The position numbers were made by a program, and so were the translations under genes. The notes beneath the pieces are model-generated. The model was given only the letters and a program-made list of their open reading frames with translations. It was not told where the DNA came from and searched no databases. Positions 19,535 to 26,579 of a stretch of DNA of 64,000 nt are shown in pieces (within the stretch, counting starts at the first letter, position 1; each line of letters starts with the position of its first letter). The DNA is from Mycolicibacterium rutilum. Lineage in GTDB: Bacteria > Actinomycetota > Actinomycetes > Mycobacteriales > Mycobacteriaceae. The stretch spans positions 2,356,001 through 2,420,000 of the forward strand of contig NZ_LT629971.1 of the NCBI RefSeq assembly GCF_900108565.1, written 5' to 3'.

Positions 19535-20968
19535 GTGAACGAAACCGTCGTCCGGTCTTTGAGCGCTCGGCGCAAGGCCATCATCCTGGTGTCCTGCTGC
19601 CTGAGCCTGCTGATCGTGTCGATGGACGCGACGATCGTCAACGTCGCGATCCCGAACATCCGCGCCGACCTGCACGCCTCCGGGTCTCAGCTGCAGTGGG
19701 TCATCGACATCTACACGCTGGTGCTGGCGTCGCTGCTGATGCTGTCGGGCGCCGCCGGCGACCGGTTCGGCCGCCGCGGGACCTTCCAGCTCGGGTTGTC
19801 GGTGTTCGCGGTGGCGTCCCTGCTGTGCAGCCTCGCGCCGAACATCGAAACCCTGATCGCCGCGCGGTTCCTGCAGGCGATCGGCGGGTCGATGATGAAC
19901 CCGGTCGCGATGTCGATCATCACCCAGGTGTTCACCGGCCGCGTCGAACGCGCGCGGGCGATCGGTGTGTGGGGCGGCGTCGTGGGCATCTCGATGGCCG
20001 CGGGGCCGATCGTGGGCGGGGCGTTGATCGAGGTGCTCGACTGGCGGGCGGTGTTCTGGATCAACCTGCCGATCTGCGTGCTGGCGATCGTGCTGACCGC
20101 GATCTTCGTCCCGGAGTCGAAGTCGGCCACGATGCGCAACCTCGACCCCGTCGGACAGGGCCTGGGCGTGGCGTTCCTGTTCGGGATCGTGTTCGTGCTC
20201 ATCGAAGGCCCCGGCCTCGGCTGGACCGACGTCCGCGTCGTCGCGATCGCGGTCGCGGCGGTGCTCGCGTTCGCCGGGTTCCTGGCCTACGAGGCCCGGC
20301 ACACCGACCCGTTCATCGACCTGAGGTTCTTCCGGAGCATTCCGTTCGCGTCGGCGACGATGATCGCGGTGTGCGCGTTCGCGTCGTGGGGCGCGTTCCT
20401 GTTCATGATGTCGCTGTACCTGCAGGACGAACGCGGCTTCTCCGCGATGCACACGGGCCTGATCTATCTGCCGATCGCGGTTGGCGCACTGATCTTTTCG
20501 CCGCTGTCGGGCCGGATGGTCGGCCGGTTCGGTGCGCGGCCGTCGCTGGTGGTCGCGGGGACGCTGATCACGGCGGCGACGGTGATGCTGGCGTCGCTGT
20601 CGGCGACGACGCCGGTGTGGCAACTGCTCGTGGTGTTCGCCGTCTTCGGTATCGGGTTCTCGATGGTCAACGCGCCGGTGACCAACGCCGCGGTCAGCGG
20701 AATGCCGACCGACCGCGCCGGCGCCGCATCGGCGATCGCCTCGACCAGTCGGCAGGTCGGCGTGAGCATCGGTGTGGCGCTGTGCGGTTCGGTCGCGGGA
20801 GCCGCGTTGGTGGCGGGTGCGGACTTCGCCGATGCCAGCCGTCCGCTGTGGTGGATCTGCGCGGGTCTCGGGGTGTTGATCATCGTGCTGGCTTTCTACT
20901 CGACGTCGGGCCGGGCGCTGCGCTCCGCGGACCGGCTCGCACCGCTGGTGGCCGCCGATGTCACGTAA
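19535..20968 (+). CDS. DHA2-type (EmrB/QacA) multidrug MFS transporter
   Basis: A 477-residue permease with about fourteen hydrophobic segments, typical of the DHA2 drug:H+ antiporters. The N-terminal motif LLIVSMDATIVNVAIPNIRA is the DHA2 motif D1, followed by WVIDIYTLVLASLLMLSGAAGDRFGRR (motif A) and, mid-protein, WRAVFWINLPICVLAIVLT. It starts at GTG 19535; no Shine-Dalgarno is possible because the MarR-like palindrome abuts the start. It probably exports toxic hydrophobic compounds; the substrate is unknown. Its stop overlaps the MarR start by 11 bases, a common arrangement for a self-regulated exporter/repressor pair. Confidence 0.88.
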   Translation: MNETVVRSLSARRKAIILVSCCLSLLIVSMDATIVNVAIPNIRADLHASGSQLQWVIDIYTLVLASLLMLSGAAGDRFGRRGTFQLGLSVFAVASLLCSLAPNIETLIAARFLQAIGGSMMNPVAMSIITQVFTGRVERARAIGVWGGVVGISMAAGPIVGGALIEVLDWRAVFWINLPICVLAIVLTAIFVPESKSATMRNLDPVGQGLGVAFLFGIVFVLIEGPGLGWTDVRVVAIAVAAVLAFAGFLAYEARHTDPFIDLRFFRSIPFASATMIAVCAFASWGAFLFMMSLYLQDERGFSAMHTGLIYLPIAVGALIFSPLSGRMVGRFGARPSLVVAGTLITAATVMLASLSATTPVWQLLVVFAVFGIGFSMVNAPVTNAAVSGMPTDRAGAASAIASTSRQVGVSIGVALCGSVAGAALVAGADFADASRPLWWICAGLGVLIIVLAFYSTSGRALRSADRLAPLVAADVT

Positions 20969-21377
20969 CCCGTTGGCGGACGATGTCTGGCGGACGATGG
21001 CCGCCTTCGTGATCGACAACCGCGACAGCTGGAAGCGCGCGGCCATCGAACAGGCGGGACTGCCCTTCAGCCGGATCCGGATACTGCGCCGGCTGGGCCG
21101 CCGGCCGATGACGGTCAAGGAGCTGGCGCAGGCGGCGACCATCGACGCACCCGCCGCCACCGTCGCGGTCAACGACCTGGAGTCGCGCGGACTCGTTGTG
21201 CGGCAGGTGGATCCGGCTAATCGGCGGTGCAAGGTCGTATCGCTCACCGACGCCGGACGCGCCCTCGTCGACACGATCGACACGGTCGACGACCCCGCCC
21301 CCGACGTGCTGGCGGCGCTGGAGGCCGACGACCTCGCCGCGCTGAAGCGGATCCTGACCGCCCTCTGCGCGAAATAG
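20958..21377 (+). CDS. MarR family repressor of the adjacent exporter
   Basis: A 139-residue winged-helix protein. The sequence shows the dimer helix, then FSRIRILRRLGRRPMTVKEL, the recognition helix region AATIDAPAATVAVNDLESRG, and the wing LVVRQVDPANRRCKVVSLTD. The start ATG 20958 lies inside the 3' end of the exporter gene (11-base overlap), so the two are translated together. The palindrome at 19508-19533 in front of the exporter is the likely binding site, giving autoregulation of both genes, relieved by an exported compound (family knowledge plus inference). Confidence 0.87.
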   Translation: MSRNPLADDVWRTMAAFVIDNRDSWKRAAIEQAGLPFSRIRILRRLGRRPMTVKELAQAATIDAPAATVAVNDLESRGLVVRQVDPANRRCKVVSLTDAGRALVDTIDTVDDPAPDVLAALEADDLAALKRILTALCAK

Positions 21378-21419
21378 CATTCCTGGTCGCGATCGCGGCG
21401 GTTTCGCAGCCGTGGCTTC

Positions 21420-22958
21420 TCACTCGGCGCCCAGCACCGCCATCGCGGCGTTGTGCCCACCGATGCCCGACACCGCTCCACCGCGGCGAGACCCCGAGCC
21501 GCACAACAGAACCCGGTCGTGGGCGGTCGCCACGCCCCAGCGGCGCGCCGGCGTGTCGAGCGGTTCGTCGTCCTCGGCGAACGGCCACGACAACGCGCCG
21601 TGGAAGATGTTGCCGCCCGTCATGCCCAGCAAGTGCTCGAGATCGGCCGTCGTCTTCGTCTCGATGCACAGCCTGCCCGACGCGTCCTCCAACAGCACAT
21701 CGTGAATCGGTTCGGCAAGAACAGAATTCAGCGAGCTCAAGGCCGCCGACGTCAACGCGTCGCGCATCCGGTCCGGGTCCCCGGTCGACACGAGTCCATG
21801 CGGGGTGTGCAGTCCGAACACCGTCAGCGTCTGAGCGCCGGAGGCACGCAGTTCGTCGGACAGGATCGACGGGTCGTTGAGCGAGTGGCAGTAGATCTCG
21901 CACGGCAACGGGTCGGGCACCACGCCGTGGTCCGCCCGCATGTAGGCCGTATCCAGTTGGCTGTACGTCTCGTTGATGTGGAACGTCCCGCCGAACGCCT
22001 GCTCGGCGGTGACGCTGTCGTCGCGCAGCCGCGGCAGGCGGCGCAGCATCAGGTTCACCTTCACCTGCGCGCCGGCGGTCGCCGTGGGTGCGGGTTCGCC
22101 CATCAGTTCGGCCAGCACGCTCGGCGTCACGTTGGCCAGCACGACGTCGCCGTGCACGGTGTGCTCGGCGCCGTCCTTACGGTAACGCACCGCCCCGTCC
22201 GGATTGACCGCGTAAACCTCTGCGTTGCAGACGATCTCGGCGCCATATCCGGTGGCGGCCGCGGCGAGTGCACCCGTCACCGCGCCCATGCCGCCGACCG
22301 GCACGTCCCAGTCGCCGGTCCCGCCGCCGAGCAGGTGATACAGGAAGCAGACGTTCTGCCGCAGCGACGGCTCCTCGAGTCGGGCGAACGTCCCGATCAA
22401 CGCGTCGGTGGCCATCACGCCGCGCACCACGTCGTTGGTCACGGCGTCGGTGATGGCGTGGCCGATCGGTTCGTCGACCATCAGCCGCCAGGCCGCGTCG
22501 TCACCCGCTAGCGCGCGCGCCTGGGTTCTGGTGACCAGGGGCGCCAGCAGCGTCGGCCACAGCCGCTGGGTGACGACGCCGCAGCGGCGGTAGAACTCAG
22601 CGAAGCCGGCCTCGTCGTCGGCGGCGCCGATCGCACCGAACGTCGACGACGGGCCGATCAGCAGGCCGGTCCGGCCGTCGGTGGCCGGGTCGGGGGTGTA
22701 GGACGAGTAGCGCCTGCGCACCAGCCGGACGCGGGCGCCGAGGTCGTCGACGATGCGCCGCGGCAGCAGGCTGACCAGGTAGGAGTAGCGCGACAGCCGC
22801 GCGTCGACACCGTCGAACGCGTGCGCGGACACCGCCGCCCCGCCGACGTGGTCGAGGCGCTCCAACACCAGGACCCGGCGGCCCGCCTTGGCCAGATAGC
22901 CGGCTGCCACCAGGCCGTTGTGCCCGCCGCCGACGACGAGGGCGTCGTACGTGCTCAG
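21420..22958 (-). CDS. Phytoene-desaturase-like FAD oxidoreductase, Rv0897c-like
   Basis: An amine-oxidase/carotenoid-dehydrogenase-type flavoprotein of about 512 residues. The FAD motif is at the very N-terminus (YDALVVGGGHNGLVAAGYLA), followed by LERLDHVGGAAVS; the C-terminal FAD contact is VLLCGSGSRRGGAVSGIGGH. Close in memory to Rv0897c; substrate unknown. The start is a problem: no ATG, GTG or TTG lies near the family start. The first candidate that fits is CTG at 22958 (LSTYDALVV), which would overlap the upstream stop as CTGA. The next usual start codon is a GTG at 23060, which adds a basic, non-conserved extension. I give the CTG as boundary with modest certainty. Confidence 0.8.
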   Translation of the reverse strand: MSTYDALVVGGGHNGLVAAGYLAKAGRRVLVLERLDHVGGAAVSAHAFDGVDARLSRYSYLVSLLPRRIVDDLGARVRLVRRRYSSYTPDPATDGRTGLLIGPSSTFGAIGAADDEAGFAEFYRRCGVVTQRLWPTLLAPLVTRTQARALAGDDAAWRLMVDEPIGHAITDAVTNDVVRGVMATDALIGTFARLEEPSLRQNVCFLYHLLGGGTGDWDVPVGGMGAVTGALAAAATGYGAEIVCNAEVYAVNPDGAVRYRKDGAEHTVHGDVVLANVTPSVLAELMGEPAPTATAGAQVKVNLMLRRLPRLRDDSVTAEQAFGGTFHINETYSQLDTAYMRADHGVVPDPLPCEIYCHSLNDPSILSDELRASGAQTLTVFGLHTPHGLVSTGDPDRMRDALTSAALSSLNSVLAEPIHDVLLEDASGRLCIETKTTADLEHLLGMTGGNIFHGALSWPFAEDDEPLDTPARRWGVATAHDRVLLCGSGSRRGGAVSGIGGHNAAMAVLGAE

Positions 22959-23203
22959 TTCAGGTAGCCCTCGACCTCGTCGGGCGGTCGCACCTCCGCG
23001 TCCTGCGGATTGCCGCCGGTCTCGCGCAGCGCGCGGCGCTGCCGCAGCAGGTCCCAGCACTGGTCGAGTTGCACCTCGACGGCCCGCAGCCGCTGATGCT
23101 CCTCGGACTCGTCGATCTCGCGGTTCTGCAGCTTGCCGCGCAGTTCCTGCTCTTCGGCGACGAGCCGGTTGACTTGATCGAGGATGTCTTGGTCTTCAGC
23201 CAC
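22955..23203 (-). CDS. DUF2630 coiled-coil protein, Rv0898c-like
   Basis: An 82-residue protein, nearly all helical and charged: EDQDILDQVNRLVAEEQELR, then ESEEHQRLRAVEVQLDQCWD, LLRQRRALRE and a C-terminal PPDEVEGYLN. The heptad-like pattern suggests a coiled coil. The start is GTG 23203; longer in-frame versions would cross the divergent FKBP promoter, which has only 31 bases between the two starts. The stop overlaps the possible CTG start of the flavoprotein gene, suggesting coupling. Function unknown. Confidence 0.8.
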   Translation of the reverse strand: MAEDQDILDQVNRLVAEEQELRGKLQNREIDESEEHQRLRAVEVQLDQCWDLLRQRRALRETGGNPQDAEVRPPDEVEGYLN

Positions 23204-23234
23204 GAGTCCAGTCTGCCCGACTACCGTGAGTGCG

Positions 23235-23609
23235 GTGACTTCCTCTTCAGGACAAAAGCCCGAGATCGAATTTCCCGACGGCCCGCCGCCGAGCGGACTG
23301 ACCATCACCGATCTGGTCGTCGGCGACGGCGCCGAGGCGGTACCCGGCGCCAACGTCGAAGTGCACTACGTCGGCGTGGAGTACGACACGGGCGAGGAGT
23401 TCGACAGCTCGTGGAACCGCGGCGAGTCGATCGAGTTTCCGCTGCGCGGGCTCATCCAGGGCTGGCAGGACGGCATCCCCGGCATGAAGGTCGGCGGCCG
23501 CCGACAGCTGGTCATCCCGCCCGAGCAGGCCTACGGCCCGGCCGGTGGTGGTCATCGCCTGTCCGGCAAGACTTTGATCTTTGTCATCGACCTGCTGGCC
23601 ACCCGCTGA
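23235..23609 (+). CDS. FKBP-type peptidyl-prolyl cis-trans isomerase
   Basis: A 124-residue single-domain FKBP with no signal peptide, so cytoplasmic. It catalyses proline isomerisation during folding. Active-site motifs are visible: VEVHYVGVEYDTGEEFDSSW (Tyr and Asp of the pocket), FPLRGLIQGWQDGIPGMKVG and RRQLVIPPEQAYGPAGGG, ending LIFVIDLLATR. The start GTG 23235 gives VTSSSGQKPEIEFPDG; GTG 23226 is an alternative. In M. tuberculosis the genes between Rv0898c and prrB are ompATb and its two partners; here only this FKBP gene is present. It is convergent with prrB, separated by a palindromic repeat. Confidence 0.92.
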   Translation: MTSSSGQKPEIEFPDGPPPSGLTITDLVVGDGAEAVPGANVEVHYVGVEYDTGEEFDSSWNRGESIEFPLRGLIQGWQDGIPGMKVGGRRQLVIPPEQAYGPAGGGHRLSGKTLIFVIDLLATR

Positions 23610-23617
23610 CCCATCTC

Positions 23618-23680
23618 CGCCGAACGGTGATTACCGCGCGAAAAATCGCCAGAAAATCGAGCGGTAATCAACGTTCGGCG
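23618..23680. repeat. Long palindromic intergenic repeat / bidirectional terminator
   Basis: Left arm 23618-23637 (starting CGCCGAACGGTGATTACC) and right arm 23661-23680 (ending TCAACGTTCGGCG) pair at 19 of 20 positions around a 23-base A-rich loop containing two AAAATCG units. It fills the gap between the convergent FKBP and prrB genes (stops at 23609 and 23687), the right place for a two-way terminator. The arm outer sequence is shared with the repeat at 19414-19450. Confidence 0.78.
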
Positions 23681-23686
23681 CAGAAG

Positions 23687-25030
23687 TTACTGATGGCCGG
23701 GCAGCCGCAGCAGCAGCCGCGCGCCGCCCAGCGGGCTGGCCTCCAATGACGCGGTCCCGCCGTGCAATTCGGCCTGCTGGGCGACGAGCGCCAGCCCGAG
23801 ACCGGACCCCGAATGCGACGCCGTCGACCCGCGGGAGAAGCGTTCGAACACGATCGTGCGCTCCTCCTCGGGGATCCCGACTCCGTTGTCGTCGACGGCG
23901 ATCTCCACGCCTTCGCGGGAGCTGACCGCCGACAACTGCACGCGCGTCGCGCCGCCGTGTTTGACCGCGTTGGCGATCGCGTTGTCGACCGCCAACCGCA
24001 AGCCCGCCGGCAGCCCGACGATGATGATCGTCGGCGCGGGCACCAGCGACACGTCCAGGTCGGGATACACCCGGATCGCGTCGTGCGCGGCGCGGTCGAG
24101 CAGTTCGGTGATGTCGACGGGCACGTGGTCGTCGGCCGTCGACAGTTCGCCCTGCGCCAGCCGCTCCAGTGCGCCCAGCGTCGCCTCGATCCGCGACTGC
24201 GTGCGGATGACGTCGCCGACGACCTCCTTGCGCTGCTCCTCGGGCAGGTCGAGCGTCGAGAGGACCTCGAGGTTGGTGCGCATCGCGGTCAGCGGCGTGC
24301 GCAGTTCGTGTGCCGACACCGACGCGAAGTCGCGTGCCGACGCCAGCGCCGCCTTGGTGCGGTCCTGCTCGTTCCACACGCGTTCGAGCAACCCCTTGAC
24401 CGCCTCGGCGATCTCGACGGCCTCGGTCGCGCCGCGCACCTCGACGTCGGGATCGGCGTCGCCGGCTTCGATCTGCCGGGTCTGCTGCGCCAGCCGTTTG
24501 AGCGGTCGGACCGCCAGCGCGGCCAGCATCCAACCGAACACCGTCGCCGCGCCGACGGCGAACACGCAGATGATGATCACCCGGCGGTGCAGGTTGTTGG
24601 TGTCGGCGATGGTCGCGTCGTAGGTGGCGCCGACGGCCACCGACATCGGCCCCGGATAGTAGGGGATGTCGACCGTGCGGACGCGGTAGCGCACACCGTC
24701 GACGTAGGTGTCGGCATAGCCCGGATCCAGTTGCGGCAGAACGACATCGGAGTTCGACGTCACCTCGTCGCCGTGATACACGGTGACGACGGCGTCCTGG
24801 TTGTTCGGCGATTTGGGGATCTCGTCGAGGCCCCGCGGCAGCAGCGGGATCACGAAGCCGGCGGCTTCGTCGAGGCGACGGTCCAGGCGTTCCTTGCGGT
24901 CGTTGGTGATGCCGATCCACACCACGGTGCCGACGATGATGACGACGATCGCGGCGCCGATCGCGGTGGCCAGCGCCACGCGGGTGCGCAGCGACGGGGT
25001 CCGGCGGAAGATCCGCGACAGCAGGTTCAT
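23687..25030 (-). CDS. prrB: Two-component sensor histidine kinase PrrB
   Basis: A membrane sensor kinase, 447 residues, partner of PrrA. Two membrane segments (about residues 17-40, ATAIGAAIVVIIVGTVVWIG, and about 155-175) frame an extracytoplasmic sensor loop; a HAMP domain (ALAVRPLKRLAQQTRQIEAG) follows, then the H-box SAHELRTPLTAM with the phospho-accepting His, the N-box NAIANAVKHGG, and G-boxes DDNGVGIP and GSGLGLALV. ATG 25030 (MNLLSRIFRRTPSLRTRVAL) has GAGGAC in front; the earlier start at 25066 lies inside prrA. In M. tuberculosis PrrAB is essential and affects adaptation, respiration and ammonium use (literature). The genes are adjacent, 4 bases apart. Confidence 0.95.
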   Translation of the reverse strand: MNLLSRIFRRTPSLRTRVALATAIGAAIVVIIVGTVVWIGITNDRKERLDRRLDEAAGFVIPLLPRGLDEIPKSPNNQDAVVTVYHGDEVTSNSDVVLPQLDPGYADTYVDGVRYRVRTVDIPYYPGPMSVAVGATYDATIADTNNLHRRVIIICVFAVGAATVFGWMLAALAVRPLKRLAQQTRQIEAGDADPDVEVRGATEAVEIAEAVKGLLERVWNEQDRTKAALASARDFASVSAHELRTPLTAMRTNLEVLSTLDLPEEQRKEVVGDVIRTQSRIEATLGALERLAQGELSTADDHVPVDITELLDRAAHDAIRVYPDLDVSLVPAPTIIIVGLPAGLRLAVDNAIANAVKHGGATRVQLSAVSSREGVEIAVDDNGVGIPEEERTIVFERFSRGSTASHSGSGLGLALVAQQAELHGGTASLEASPLGGARLLLRLPGHQ

Positions 25031-25034
25031 GTCC

Positions 25035-25736
25035 TCACTGCGTCCGCAGCACGAATCCCACTCCACGCACAGTGTGCAGAAGTCGCGGCGCGCCGCCGGC
25101 CTCCAGCTTGCGGCGCAGGTACCCGATGAACACGTCGACGACGTTGGTGTCTGCGGCGAAGTCGTAGCCCCACACCAACTCGAGCAGCTGAGCCCGCGAC
25201 AGCACCGCGGTCTTGTGCTCGGCCAGCACCGCCAGCAGGTCGAACTCGCGCTTGGTCAGGTCGACGTCGACGCCGTTCACGCGCGCGCGACGGCCCGGGA
25301 TGTCGACCTCGAGCGGGCCGACCTGGATGGTTTCCGACGAGAACGTCGCCGTCGACCCGCGCCTGCGCAGCAGCGCCTTGACCCGGGCCACCAGTTCGGC
25401 CAGAACGAAGGGTTTGACCAGGTAGTCGTCGGCGCCTGCCTCCAGGCCGGCTACGCGGTCGTCGACCGAACTGCGGGCCGAGAGCACACAGACCGGGACG
25501 TCGTTGTCCATCGCGCGCAGCGCGGTGACCACGCTGACGCCGTCGAGCACGGGCATGTTGATGTCCAGGACGATCGCGTCGGGCCGGGTCTCGGTCGCGC
25601 TGCGCAGCGCCTCGGCACCGTCGACGGCGGTGGACACGTCGAACCCGGACAGCCGCAGCCCACGCTCGAGCGAGGCCAGCACGTCGGGGTCGTCGTCGAC
25701 GACGAGTACCCGGGGCGAACCACCAGAACTGTCCAT
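25035..25736 (-). CDS. prrA: Two-component response regulator PrrA
   Basis: A 233-residue OmpR/PhoB-type regulator. The receiver domain contains the acidic pair in [10 protein letters not shown], the phospho-acceptor Asp58 in [12 protein letters not shown], a Ser/Thr switch in [12 protein letters not shown] and the Lys in DDYLVKPF. The winged-helix output domain reads [20 protein letters not shown] and [20 protein letters not shown], ending in [10 protein letters not shown]. The sequence is almost identical in memory to M. tuberculosis PrrA (Rv0903c). The start ATG 25736 has no obvious Shine-Dalgarno, so the message may be nearly leaderless. It is the first gene of the prrA-prrB operon. Confidence 0.96.
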   Translation of the reverse strand: MDSSGGSPRVLVVDDDPDVLASLERGLRLSGFDVSTAVDGAEALRSATETRPDAIVLDINMPVLDGVSVVTALRAMDNDVPVCVLSARSSVDDRVAGLEAGADDYLVKPFVLAELVARVKALLRRRGSTATFSSETIQVGPLEVDIPGRRARVNGVDVDLTKREFDLLAVLAEHKTAVLSRAQLLELVWGYDFAADTNVVDVFIGYLRRKLEAGGAPRLLHTVRGVGFVLRTQ

Positions 25737-25784
25737 GTAGGCAATATTGCCTGATGCGCTCCGGGAACTGCGGGAGGCCGCCGG

Positions 25785-26522
25785 TCAGGTCCGATCCTCG
25801 ATCGGCCGCTGCAACCGCCTGACTTCGTCCGTCAACTGCCGCACATCGGCCCGCAGCTGCTCGACGTGAGCGGCCGTCGCCACCCGATTTCGTGAATCCG
25901 CCTCACCCACGCGCTCGACGATCCAGGAGGCGATGGTGCCGGTCAGTGTGCCGATCAGCGCGAGACCACCCGCCATGAGCAACACGGCGACGAGCTTGCC
26001 CTGCGTGGTCTCGGGAACCAGGTCGCCGTAACCGACGGTGGTGAAGGTGGTGATCGACCACCAGACCGCCTGCCCATAGTTCTTGATCTCGCCCGGCCCG
26101 GGGCGTTCGGCTTCGAGCACCGCCAGGGATGCGACGAAGATCAACAGCACTGCCGATGAGATCGCGTAGATGACCACGCGCCCCCTGATGGCGTTCCCGA
26201 CGGCTTTCTGGAGCGCGCTGAGCAGGACCACCAACCGGAGCAGGCGCAGAGGCCGCAACAGCGGCAGCGCGACGATCGCGAGATCGACAAGGTGACGGAC
26301 GAACCAGCGCGGCCGATCGGTGGCCAACGCCAGCCGGACGAGGTAATCGACGACGAACACCACCCAGGTGACCGCCGTGATCACCGCCACCGCGGTCTTG
26401 ACCGCACCGTGCGGTTGAGCCAGGACATCGACGGCGTAGGCGAGCAGGAAAGCGAGTGCGACCGCCGCCAGCGGCCACTCGGCGTGCTTCTCCCAGCTGT
26501 GCAGCTTGTTCGGCAGTTGCAT
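25785..26522 (-). CDS. Six-helix voltage-gated-type K+ channel protein
   Basis: A 245-residue protein with the layout of a voltage-gated potassium channel subunit. S1 and S2 are visible at about residues 16-36 and 42-67, S3-S4 at 78-101 with arginines spaced every third residue (R90, R93, R96), S5 at 114-136, the pore with selectivity filter TVGYGD at 162-167, and S6 at 177-201. A cytoplasmic coiled-coil-like tail (VEQLRADVRQLTDEVRRLQR) may assemble tetramers. ATG 26522 has a pyrimidine-rich leader; ATG 26552 (MRSTLIETSPMQLP) is an alternative. It is divergent from an ABC exporter and is not in the M. tuberculosis prrA-accD3 junction. Confidence 0.88.
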   Translation of the reverse strand: MQLPNKLHSWEKHAEWPLAAVALAFLLAYAVDVLAQPHGAVKTAVAVITAVTWVVFVVDYLVRLALATDRPRWFVRHLVDLAIVALPLLRPLRLLRLVVLLSALQKAVGNAIRGRVVIYAISSAVLLIFVASLAVLEAERPGPGEIKNYGQAVWWSITTFTTVGYGDLVPETTQGKLVAVLLMAGGLALIGTLTGTIASWIVERVGEADSRNRVATAAHVEQLRADVRQLTDEVRRLQRPIEDRT

Positions 26523-26579
26523 AGGAGAAGTCTCTATCAGCGTTGACCTCATCCATTGTTGAGGTCCTACGGTGAACGA

